From: Neurospora tetraspora
Lineage: Eukaryota > Ascomycota > Sordariomycetes > Sordariales > Sordariaceae
DNA length: 64,000 bases
Assembly: GCF_033439725.1 (NCBI RefSeq)
Contig: NW_026944386.1
Coordinates: 4,278,001-4,342,000, forward strand
Reading direction: 5' to 3'
Below are positions 12,201-20,515 of this stretch, one piece after another. The notes under the pieces are model-generated. The model had not been told where the DNA came from. It worked only from the letters and a program-made list of their open reading frames with translations, and did not search any database. The position numbers were made by a program, and so were the translations under genes. Position 1 is the first letter of the stretch; each line of letters begins with the position of its first letter.

Positions 12201-13358
12201 CATCTTGTCGTTGTCTTTATTCGCTTTGGTTGGTAGGAGATTCATGACTCTGACGGCGGCGTCCATCACAAACGGCCATAGAACTATGGGAATCTTGTTC
12301 TCTTGGATGACTGTTCTGGTCTTTGTCATGATGAGCCGGCCAGTCAGTTCGGCTGGGCCATTCATCCATGGTGTGTGCGGTGTCGTTTTCCAGATTTCAA
12401 CACCTTCTTGCTTTGCCCATTTATCGAGCTTACTGTTCTTGAACTCTGTTGTTGCCAGTCCAAACTCTGGCCCTCCATCGAGGCCAATGATACAGACCTT
12501 CAGACCAGTCTGAAGTTCTACGAACTTCTTCCATTCGACTAGTGCTTTGAAGGCATCGCCTTTGTTGACAACGAAACGAAACCATCTGTGAGCTGTTGCC
12601 ATACAGGTGAAGTGAACCACGTATTTGACGCCCATATGGCCTGGTTGGTTATGGCTAGTCACGTCTACACGTACGTATTGTAGTGCCTTCTTTGCTGCTG
12701 TACCGTAGACTACCTTAGGCATTTTGTCGGTCATCTTTGATATATTGCATGCCTCACAGTCGTCCTCTTCTTGTCTGCTTATAGGAATACCTGCTTTCTG
12801 GCAAGCTTCGATGACTTGTTGTTTACCAGCGTGCATCAGTCGTTTGTGCATTGTTTTGTACGTTATCGAGGCCATTAGGGCCCTAGGGAGTTCACAGCTC
12901 TGGTCAAAGTTGTCTAGAGGTATAGTTGGAAGAGTAGGTACATTGCCTGCCCAACTACACTGCATCGTGTGTTTGCCGTACGAAATCTGGTTGCTTTTCA
13001 TCATCCACTCCATACCGTTATCAAGAAGGCCAGTAGAGGTAATGAGATTAGCGGGAACGTCAGGACAGAACTGTACGTCCTTGATCGTCGCCCTTATTGT
13101 ACCGTGATTTATTGTTGGCATGGTTAACTCCACTGTACCCACATGGTACGAGTATATGGAATTACCGTTGCCCACTACGTGTTCAGAAGGTTTGTTTAGT
13201 GGTCGTATGTCTGTGAACCATTTGAGATGGTTGAATATGCTAGTGGCACATCCAGAATCGTAGAGAACCTTGTCACGTGTATCGTCGTTATTATTGATGT
13301 TGTATACCTTGAGAGCCTGTTGGATTTTAGCGTTTGTATTGGCTACGGGCTCTACCAA
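9285..13358 (-). CDS. pol: Copia Pol polyprotein (protease, integrase, RT, RNase H)
   Basis: About 1,357 residues, uninterrupted. Order: aspartic protease (LYDSGCATSIFNH, residues about 33-45); pre-integrase zinc region and integrase core, with HFTCMATAHRWFRF and later LDGGPEFG; a Pro/Ser/Glu-rich linker; reverse transcriptase starting WTLVQKTPDMDV with catalytic LYVDDLLIA; and RNase H with TYADASYADD and LSTTEAEF. It makes and inserts the cDNA copy of the element. No ATG opens the frame: it begins in the -1 frame relative to Gag across the run of five T at 13357-13361, so it is probably made as a Gag-Pol fusion by -1 frameshifting. The absence of internal stops argues that it could still be active. 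Confidence 0.92.
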   Translation of the reverse strand: MVEPVANTNAKIQQALKVYNINNNDDTRDKVLYDSGCATSIFNHLKWFTDIRPLNKPSEHVVGNGNSIYSYHVGTVELTMPTINHGTIRATIKDVQFCPDVPANLITSTGLLDNGMEWMMKSNQISYGKHTMQCSWAGNVPTLPTIPLDNFDQSCELPRALMASITYKTMHKRLMHAGKQQVIEACQKAGIPISRQEEDDCEACNISKMTDKMPKVVYGTAAKKALQYVRVDVTSHNQPGHMGVKYVVHFTCMATAHRWFRFVVNKGDAFKALVEWKKFVELQTGLKVCIIGLDGGPEFGLATTEFKNSKLDKWAKQEGVEIWKTTPHTPWMNGPAELTGRLIMTKTRTVIQENKIPIVLWPFVMDAAVRVMNLLPTKANKDNDKMSPHELLHTHANSPKDQKKPYLKHLRKYWCTAYYYIKPQKREQGDKFTPRARKAHLLNYGDEHGRIYWLYAPESHEIIRASAVKFVEKENEDKEREDEPQHTVVFEDHSVQEIEDVAEQEKEVIIRVTGITRRSTEAQPVEGEQRPQPKLPPAVLEIPRYYQTPSSTPVPFSTPLIQELQNQQDQPLPSIEEEEQEEEQEEEQTMDLDDLDEEDPIPPKDSPLNKSKSRSPSESSKFSESEDASMGDVDNATSTPTPRGSLRMPNLFKRFMSPSTFKPLQNPMELQPMPPKSPGPLASPAPPASPVPPPRLPPANPASPAPSQAPLTPLVPLSKDQPSSEPTAVTVRDNSVPPEVCEGRPRRSKARKPEGYKYGDEQITDELGKPIVNKPLLYHGTMEPNRLTRPPPTYCFTAMKALKEINTRINIERDIPKNYRQAKKLPNFSTYWLPAMQKQVKALEDQRVWTLVQKTPDMDVLPGKWVYDEKFNLLTQEHEARARWVACGNKEQEDSWNIEDVYAAVANSTSLRIFLVYMAIHDLECQQFDFNTAFLNAPIPEGKRYYVEQPTGLAKTSLPVPSGLNKYSELVCLLRRALYGLRRSPLYWFNTINPILINLGFLALGTDACLFINKGRRALIILYVDDLLIAAPRNEDVENIANQLKSRFKLKSMGEVRTFLGYDIVRNRKERTVFVSQQRYVQAIIKKFEYDGLKGANTPWPPSYKIYGGASPAIEMAEIQKLYIKKTGSLNYTSMGSRPDITFTVNKLCEGNAKPTDRHDYVMRHLFRYLVDNSDLGLLLGGLSFPRQPDLNFRTYADASYADDIETRHSTAGHIVFVTTGPVFWKSKKQAFVTLSTTEAEFTNLVPAARSADWVSQMLEELGMAQPQRILFTDSANARATALRTPGRNRCIDIRLKWVTEQIEQKRFEVIHIPGTDMVADGLTKGLKADKHGKFVKMLGLTRRDIPWLNTKKKEDI

Positions 13359-14392
13359 AAATCCTGATTGCCATCAGAATCAGAATCGTCACGGCTTAAT
13401 GCCATGAAGTTGTTGACACTACCGTACAGAAGGGAGCTCTTTGATGAGGGATGGGTAAGGCCATTGTTCGTGTCAGCCGTGGCTGCAGCCGTGCCAGCGG
13501 ACTTGGCTTCCATCAATTCTTTCTTCTTTCTCCATGTATCTGGTGCCTTCTCTGGGTTGCACATCCAGCAGTCTGGGGTCTTTGGATTCCTGTGATGGCC
13601 ACAGTCAAAGTGTTTGTGGCCTTTGGTGATGTCCCTGTTGCACGTGGAACACTTCTCTGTCTCCCTCTTCTTGTCCTTGTTGTCTTTACCGTCTTTGCCT
13701 TTATCGTTTGAGTTGTTCTTGTTGGTATTGTTGGTATTGTTGACTTGTATAGAGACACTGAGGGTTGGATTACGTTTCTCGCTGTTGCCGATAGTGCTGA
13801 GCTTGCCCAGGAAGACTGGAGGTAGGAGTGTCTTCTTCTCCATATCGACTGCCCAGAGACGAGCTTCAATGGGGTATCGATCTCTGACCATGTTGAACAG
13901 AATCACCATCTCGAGTTCATCGTCAATCTTGAGGCCCGCGTCAGCAACTCGCTTGCGGCACACGTTGTATCGTGACAGAAATGACTCCATGGTGTCAAAT
14001 GATTGTCGTTTAAGGGACAGGTATTCGTGAAGTACATCTGCCCTGGCCTCGTCGGTGACTTTCGCGATTGCCTTTTGAATTAGTTGGAAATGATAGCTGG
14101 GGTCTCGATTCTTGGGGTCCCAGCCATTGATCTGTAGTATGGTTCTGATATTCTCGGCTTTCAGGGTACTGTGAATGGCGGCAACTGCTCTGGCTCTGTT
14201 GGCTCGCCACGTCTCGTACTTCTCTGAGTCCTTGTCTTTCGGTTCTGGTTTGTCTTTTGGACTAAAGACATAGTCTGTGAGGTTGGCGCAGTCCAGTGCG
14301 ACCCAGAGAGCTGACTCCCAATCACCCAGATTCTTTTCGCCTTTCAGTTGTATGAGGGTTGCCGTGTCGGCTAGGTTGTTGTTGGTTGTCAT
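13352..14392 (-). CDS. gag: Copia Gag polyprotein (346 aa)
   Basis: The first in-frame ATG on the minus strand is at 14392, just inside the primer-binding region, giving 346 residues. The N-terminal part (LIQLKGEKNLGDWESALW and following) is the alpha-helical capsid region typical of copia Gag. Near the C-terminus is a Cys/His cluster (CSTCNRDITKGHKHFDCG, later CWMC), a zinc-binding type pattern rather than the classical CCHC knuckle. Gag packages the RNA into cytoplasmic virus-like particles. The frame ends GAT TTT TGG TAG, and pol overlaps these last bases in another frame. Confidence 0.85.
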   Translation of the reverse strand: MTTNNNLADTATLIQLKGEKNLGDWESALWVALDCANLTDYVFSPKDKPEPKDKDSEKYETWRANRARAVAAIHSTLKAENIRTILQINGWDPKNRDPSYHFQLIQKAIAKVTDEARADVLHEYLSLKRQSFDTMESFLSRYNVCRKRVADAGLKIDDELEMVILFNMVRDRYPIEARLWAVDMEKKTLLPPVFLGKLSTIGNSEKRNPTLSVSIQVNNTNNTNKNNSNDKGKDGKDNKDKKRETEKCSTCNRDITKGHKHFDCGHHRNPKTPDCWMCNPEKAPDTWRKKKELMEAKSAGTAAATADTNNGLTHPSSKSSLLYGSVNNFMALSRDDSDSDGNQDFW

Positions 14393-14594
14393 GGTTACGA
14401 GAGTAAACGACGGGGTTTTGTTATGGGATTGATTGTGACGGTTGTCTTGATAGATAATCCTCACAAGGTGTCGGTAGATCGTCGACTTGGGGTATCAGGA
14501 AGCTCGTCTGATTTGGAGGGGTTGTCAGGGCGAGAATCGCGTCGCTGACTTGTTGTTGTTGTTGGGAGGTCGCGTCGATTAGCGTTGCGACAGA

Positions 14595-14606
14595 GGGCTC
14601 ATAACC
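14595..14606 (-). other. Primer-binding site for half initiator tRNA-Met
   Basis: Immediately inside the 5' LTR the minus strand reads GGTTATGAGCCC. Its complement GGGCTCATAACC is the anticodon-arm sequence of initiator tRNA-Met, with the CAT anticodon visible. Drosophila copia and yeast Ty5 are known to prime from this 5' half-tRNA rather than from a tRNA 3' end. The match and its position directly next to the LTR support the same mechanism here. Confidence 0.75.
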
Positions 14607-14820
14607 TATGAGGTGGATCACGAATGATGGGAATGATGTAGATTGAGGGATCCAGCTTACTGAGGCTGGAAGGGATCGCCAGCTATATAGAGCTGGCGAT
14701 ACAAAGAGGAGGAAGGTCTGCAAAGGAGGGGATTCTGGGAAGTGCCAGAACCGCTGTCAAAGGGGCCTGCAGGGCAAAGGACTAGCGGTCTGTGCAGCAA
14801 ACGCCCAGAATCTTCTCACA
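14607..14820 (-). repeat. 5' LTR of the Copia element
   Basis: This copy is upstream of gag on the minus strand and should drive transcription of the element. It is followed directly by the primer-binding site. It matches 9026-9239 base for base. Confidence 0.93.
14675..14700 (-). promoter_or_regulatory. TATA-containing hairpin in the LTR
   Basis: The arms ATCGCCAGC and GCTGGCGAT flank CTATATAG, so the TATA-like core sits in the loop of a 9-bp stem. The same hairpin is at 9094-9119 in the other LTR. Placement in the 5' LTR suggests the core promoter of the element; transcription itself is inferred. Confidence 0.45.
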
Positions 14821-14825
14821 CAAAA

Positions 14826-16837
14826 CGGCGGGCCAGGACGGCGCGGCAGGACTCGATGTGAGCCCGCCCCATCTGGATTGTTAATTTGTTGCTCGGCTGC
14901 CCCTGTAAGACGCAGGTACGTACCCAGTCGGGTCAAGAGTCGCTGCGACAGACAGGCTGGCATCAACGGCATGGATGTCGGGTGTTATTTTTTTCATTTG
15001 ATGTTTTTTTGGTTTTTGGTTGTGAGCCCAACCCTTGACCGAGAAGAGGCCACCACTGCAGCATCCCCTGTCAGCCCAGACAACCAGGTAGAGGAAGAAG
15101 ACCGGCATGAATGATGATTGGCAGTAGTGTAGTTGCCTGTGATGAACTACCGTACCCGGCACCAGTCAACCGCACAACAACGCATCGTCTTTGAAACAGC
15201 CCATATCGCTACTGTGTGGAAGAAAAAAGGCAACCATGGTGCCTCCTAGGTCCGTTTCTTACTCATGGCCCGGCGCCATGGTTCTTCTCAACCGAGCGTC
15301 TGCTTACCGTGCCGTCCGGGAGCAGGAGCGGTAATTATCCGGGCAGGTGGTACGAACCAAGACACAGTACATCGACACGCCTACTTGTTTTTGATGAGCC
15401 CGTGTACTCGTCCGGGCTTGAAGCACCTCTGACAGCGCGACCGTTCCCCTTTCTTTTTCACCAGTGGAGATTGTGGCGTCCAGTGATGTTCGTTCGCAGG
15501 CTGCGAGCCGACCTTGCAGGACAGGTACGACCCTGAAGTGCCACTGAATGCGTGGTTGCCCGTCCCCACAGCAACAGCAGGACAAAGACTGACCCGGCTG
15601 ACAGGCTGACCGGGGAACCACCAGATGATTGTCTGTATTGTGTATGCCGTCTCGAATCCCTCTGACATGACTTCTCTGGTGAACACGGTGGCTGAAATTC
15701 GCAATGAGACGATCGGTAGTGGTGGTGGTGTGAAGTATCAACAGGAATGGATCTCTCATCCCATCATGCCACGCGAGAAAGAAACTTCCTTTTTTTTTCT
15801 CCGCTTTCACTTTCTTTCCCTTTCCTTCTTTCCCACTCTGGCCGCCCTACAACAACAATTTCCCAATAATCCGTCGAAGCCTAGTAATGATTGTTTTTGG
15901 AAACGTGAAGACATCGACAGCAATACAGAGAAAAAGCAACTCGATCTGACTTCGGGCTGTCTTGTCAACTTACCTCAACTACTTGGTATGATGGGTAAGT
16001 TAAATTACACGGGTAAGTATAAAACCATAGGCGTTCGTGCGGAAAGGTACCTGACAGATTACTTCGGCCCTAGAGCACAGCTCTCGAGCACAGCAAACGG
16101 ATTATTCGCCTGATCCTCGTATTACAGTTTTGCGGGAAAATAAATTCCGACACACAGATTGGCAATGGCTCACCGCTGGAATGAGGGAGGATGGGCACAA
16201 GAAATCAGATTGACCACTACAGTGGGAGCAAGACATGCATGACGATACTTGTACCCGAGTACCGGACTACACTGACCCAGTCTTGGCACACTTGCCCCTG
16301 ATGTCTGACCTTCAGCGGGGTCTGGCTTTCTGATTTCCGCTAGCCGGCAGAGGTGTAAGTGCAAGTGCGCTCTGGAAAAGAAACACAGAGCCGGCGCGCT
16401 ACGATTCCATTGGCCAACCCACCTTTTCCCACTTGGAGTGAGGCTCTGATCGACCTCGGGCTTGATCAAGCTTCCCATGGCTGGCCGCCTTGCCCCTGCC
16501 CGTTCTCGTGAAACCAAACCGTACTACACCTATTGGTTGTCGATTAGACCACCCTGGTCCGGCTTATTGACAGCTTCAAGCTGGATTCGCACCGCAATAG
16601 CATCAGCGATACACATCAAACTCCTCGAGCAACTTACCAGCCGAAGATTAATCCGTCACCTGCAAGGTACAATTAAAAAGATCCAAATTTATGGTACGTA
16701 CCTGCAGATATGGAGCCCGCATCGTTGACTTCCCTTCGTGGGAATGGCATTTGCAGTCTCTTTAAGTTTATATATCGTGTACCTCCCAACTTTTCTCTCT
16801 CCACCGTCCTCGACGAAACCCCCGACACGCTCTCACG
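14826..16837. other. Intergenic, no supported gene
   Basis: Two kilobases of mixed composition with only short overlapping frames and no domain or splice support. The last 150 bases before 16838 are pyrimidine-rich (TCTCTTTAAG, TTTTCTCTCTCC), typical of a fungal promoter and leader, and probably belong to the next gene. Confidence 0.5.
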
Positions 16838-17856
16838 ATGTCGCCTAACCACCACCTCCCCTTCGCCTTCCAGAAAGGAGGCAGCATGCCTGAGACCACC
16901 CCGCCAGGTGATAGCGGCTCCAGCCAACAGGCCACATACAGTCCACCAACTCTTAGCGGCGTGGGTGCTCAGTTTCCCCATGAAGGCCAATTCCCGTCAA
17001 TGTATGACTCAGCACCTGTCCCCTTGTCTGGTCAAGAGCAGGTTCCTCCTTCCATGCCTGTCGAACACCAGGAGACACACACCGGTTATCAGCAGCGCGA
17101 AATGACGATGATCCGAGAGGAGCAGAGTGGGCATGCTATGGCTACAATGCAGAGCTTGCAAGGAGCAACAAACTTCTACTCGCCATCTTACCTCGATCAC
17201 GTCGATGCTGAAACACGATATGCCTCTGGCTTCGTCCAATTCAGCCAACCCGGATCCTTCGGACGTCAAGAGCCAGCAGGCACGCTGCACTCTTCCATCG
17301 CTCCAACTGCCATCGCATCGAGCCTGCCTCACCACGGCGGAGCGAGAGCGTTCACGTCCACGCAAGGCCGTCGGGAGGCCCCGTGGACAGAGCGGCACAC
17401 CAACGTTCTCCGCCAAGGCAAACGAGCGGGTAAATCGGTCCCAGCTATCGTCAGAGATCTTTACCACATTGACGGCGTAGAAAGAACGCCCAATATGGTG
17501 TCGAAGAGATGGGGGAAGATAAGAGGAGGTTGTGTCAAGAAACACGTAAGTACTTACCATATCATATTCACCCAAGCCCGATGTCAGCGACCATCTATGC
17601 ACAGACGGGGCACCGCTGACATACCAATCCCGCATTGTAGGAGATGGACGCGATTCTCCACGCCGTGTGTCCCGAAATGGTCGACAAGGTCTATGGCGAG
17701 CTGTCCAATCTCGATATTGCCCGTGCGCCGGACTTTTGTGGCCAGCTGGCCGCATCCGAAAACCGGGCGAGGGACATCTTGCGGCACCACGTCGCTAAGG
17801 GCGTGCAGGAAGTCGTTCTGAAGCTCTTCAGCAACGACGTCTTGCACGCCGAGTAA
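16838..17856 (+). CDS. Orphan Myb/SANT-like protein, family member D (307 aa, 2 exons)
   Basis: Exon 1 is 16838-17545 (236 codons) and exon 2 is 17641-17856, joined in phase 0 (donor GTAAGT, GCTGAC branch site, acceptor TTGTAG). The first 185 residues are low-complexity (Ser, Pro, Gln, Thr, His). They are followed by a Myb/SANT-like segment beginning PWTERHTNVLRQGK and ending VERTPNMVSKRWGKIR. The gene at 4599-5639 has the same WT start and VERT..MV.K end. Exon 2 begins right after this domain and carries HAVCPEMVDKVYGELS, matching the family motif, then a helical C-terminus. It is likely a nuclear DNA-binding protein, but the target and role are unknown. The start is the first ATG after a pyrimidine-rich leader and gives MSPNHH, resembling MMPTHH upstream of member C. 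Confidence 0.7.
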
Positions 17857-19605
17857 ACGCGATGCTCGCCACGAAAATCCGATCTTGTCGCTTGTTTTGT
17901 TTCATCTTGGGGAAGATGTACTTCGTTCCATATTGCCGCGTCATTTCGTTGGGTTGTAGGACGTTGTCGCGGCGCCGTTTTGTCGCGGCGTCGTATCAGA
18001 CCACTGTGTTACTTCGTCGAGTCGAGTCGTCGCGCCGAGCCCTCCTCTCACTGTCGAGTCTCGGTATGGTTTCCATCCTCTTGTACCTGCTTATCTAGTT
18101 TTGCCCGGCTAAGTTAGCCAATGATCAACTATTTTGCTCTCGCCCAACTGACCTGACAACGCGGTAAAATATGACGGCGCCGTGCTTGCTGAGACGTGCC
18201 GACGTAGTCTAGATGGTACTGCGTGAAATCGACTGCTGGTATTGACGTGGCTGAGTCAAGCCACTTGCTGAACCTTGGAAAACTCAATTGTCGGGCTTGG
18301 AGCCATCGAGAATGCCAGAAGAGATGGATGTATAGGTGAAGGAAGCAATAACGAAGACCCAACCACTGCCCGAGGGGATAAATACGATGTCGAAAGCGGG
18401 GGGTGGCCCGTGCACCAGTGAGCACTAACAATAATCCCATAGGCAGGCTCGTCAGGGCGAGAACGAAGGATCACCCTCCCATATTTTGGACCTTCCACTT
18501 TGCAAGAAACAATTTTCTTACTTATGGCACGGGAGAAATCGATGTCCTTTGTCCTCGGTTGGAGGGCCACTGGGTCAGCTTGTCCATTTTCCGGCTTTCA
18601 GTATTTATGCAATTACGCATACATCTATCAACTGAGCCGCTTCCTATCAGTTCGGAATTACCCTTACCTCCTCGTCCGGCCAAAGTGCTCAATCCATCGG
18701 GTCGCCGAACCCCGACCGGCATTCAACCGACTCAGGCCTGGTATATCGTTGATCATGGAGCAATCAACTTCCTTCATTTTGTCCAGTTTGCCCTTACAGC
18801 CAACGTCACTTGGTCTTTTAGACCTGACGAGTACGAGGCTTTAGCGATCACCAGCGCGCATTCCGGCGATCGAGCCGGCGGCCAATGATTGGTTCCCATA
18901 CGCTGCCATCTGCATGGCCTCAAGCCAGGCACGAAGCCGGCACCATGCCAGCCCCCACGTTCTTTGACCTGTCTAACACAACATCGTTCCAGATCTGACT
19001 TCATGGCTTCAAGCCGGCTTCATGACCCCGACCTTTCACCGACAATGAGCTCAAAGCTTGCCAGCCCGGGCTTACGGTAAAGTCCCAAGGCCAGATTACA
19101 GCTGAAGACCACGAGTTCCCATGAATGAGCCCGTCGTCTGTCGACATCCCGCAAGCACACAAGGTGTTTCGCGTTCTGGAAATCATAATTCTCCGCCAAT
19201 CACGGTGTTCTTAAAGCGAAATGCTAGGCACCGACATTCTCCCTTGAGGTTTCACAGGACACTAGCCGACTTGAGGCCGAAATCCATGATTCATAATTAC
19301 CTGTACCGCTTTTCAACTTCCGAATACATCAGTGAGTATGAAGAGTTCTTTGAGCTGATTTTTGCTGTAATAGGTTTCAATATGCGCTTCACAATGACGT
19401 GAGCTCTTTTGAGTTTCGGGTATGAAGCTTTGGACTGATGAGTATTGCGGGAAGTATAATAACCATGACCCTCTACCCTTTTCGTTTTGTCTCTCCTCGA
19501 TACCCATCATTGTAACTCATTCTTTCCACCTGGCCGAATGCTTGATACCTGTCTTCTCTGTCGAAGCATCAGAGAATGACTCCTTTTTCATAAACCGCAT
19601 CCATC
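17857..19605. other. Intergenic, with GGCTTCAAGCC motif copies
   Basis: No supported gene. Two close copies of the dispersed motif lie here: GCATGGCCTCAAGCCAGG near 18912 and TCATGGCTTCAAGCCGG near 19002. The terminal 200 bases are the presumed promoter region of the next gene. Confidence 0.45.
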
Positions 19606-20515
19606 ATGTCGAACAACCCTTTTCACCAGGTGAGCGCACTTTATCCACGGCAAATCTCTTGGGAGTTCATTCCATCCCTAGCGAAGGAGAAAAACTGACA
19701 GCATCAAGTTGCAGCTCCCAAAAGTACAATCTTCACCCAATCACGAAATGCCTGAGCTAACCAGGCATGATGAAGACGGCACCTGCGAACAACCTCACAA
19801 ATCGATAATGGCAGATCCGCCTCCCCCGAGCCTTCATAACAACTCCGTCCAAACTATCTCGCCTTGTCCTTCCAACACGCATCTGACCGAAAACTCAAAG
19901 TCGTTGACCTCAAACATTCAAGAACAACTTCCCTTCACCCCCGAATGCGACTTCGAGGTAGAGGTCTTCCGGCAATGGAAAGCCGGCCATCCAGCCTACC
20001 AACAACTTCTTGCGCCTAGCGGGGAGATCCACCATACCGCCGCATGTGACTGGAATAACACTGCTACTTCTCCAGGTCAAGCATGCACAAGCATGACGGA
20101 TTCCGGCGTGGACTTCACGGTGCCGCCACAGTTCCAGGACGCAACAAACCAAGAATGCCCCTTGCCGTCCACCGTCCTCCAGGTCTGCAATAACCCCGAC
20201 CAGTGTGCGTTGTCGCCCGACATGGTTGAAGCCATGCAGCGGTTTTCTGTGGCGCACATCTGTGAATATGAGCAAGCGAAGAGACTGCTTGTTGATAAGG
20301 TACGTTGTTGATGAGTCCCGAAAACGTGAAATGGCGAAGTATTGGCTGACAACCGTGATGTTCTCTTCCAGATCGTCAACAAGGTCTTGCAGAATGCGGC
20401 CCCACGTATCATGGCATTGCTTGAGGAAGAACTCCAGAAGAGAGAGGAGGAATTGGATATGGAGATGGGTGAGTATGAGGAGGATGTAGACTCGAAATTG
20501 GAGTCGAAGCTCTGA
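19606..20515 (+). CDS. Orphan protein, family member E (250 aa, 3 exons)
   Basis: Exons 19606-19629, 19715-20299 and 20372-20515 join in phase 0 at both introns (donors GTGAGC and GTACGT; acceptors GTTGCAG and TTCCAG). The 8-codon first exon (MSNNPFHQ) is inferred from the start context and clean splice signals. Exon 2 is a 195-residue Ser/Pro/Thr/Cys-rich stretch without a known domain, ending in a helical segment (MVEAMQRFSVAHICEYEQAK). Exon 3 encodes QNAAPRIMALLEEELQ followed by an acidic coiled tail, the closest relative of the last exon of the gene at 2344-3125. There is no Myb-like segment. Function unknown; nuclear or scaffolding roles would be guesses. Confidence 0.6.

Larger units (their letters stand above)
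9026..14820 (-). mobile_element. Complete Ty1/copia LTR retrotransposon
   Basis: The element is 5,795 bp, read right to left. Both 214-bp LTRs (9026-9239 and 14607-14820) are identical by eye. It is flanked by the 5-bp direct repeat CAAAA (9021-9025 and 14821-14825), the length usual for copia integrases. On the minus strand the LTR starts TGTGAGAAG and ends CTCATA. Gag and pol frames are open throughout, with pol order protease, integrase, reverse transcriptase, RNase H, which defines Ty1/copia. Identical LTRs, intact frames and no A+T bias mark a recent insertion that has escaped RIP. Confidence 0.95.
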
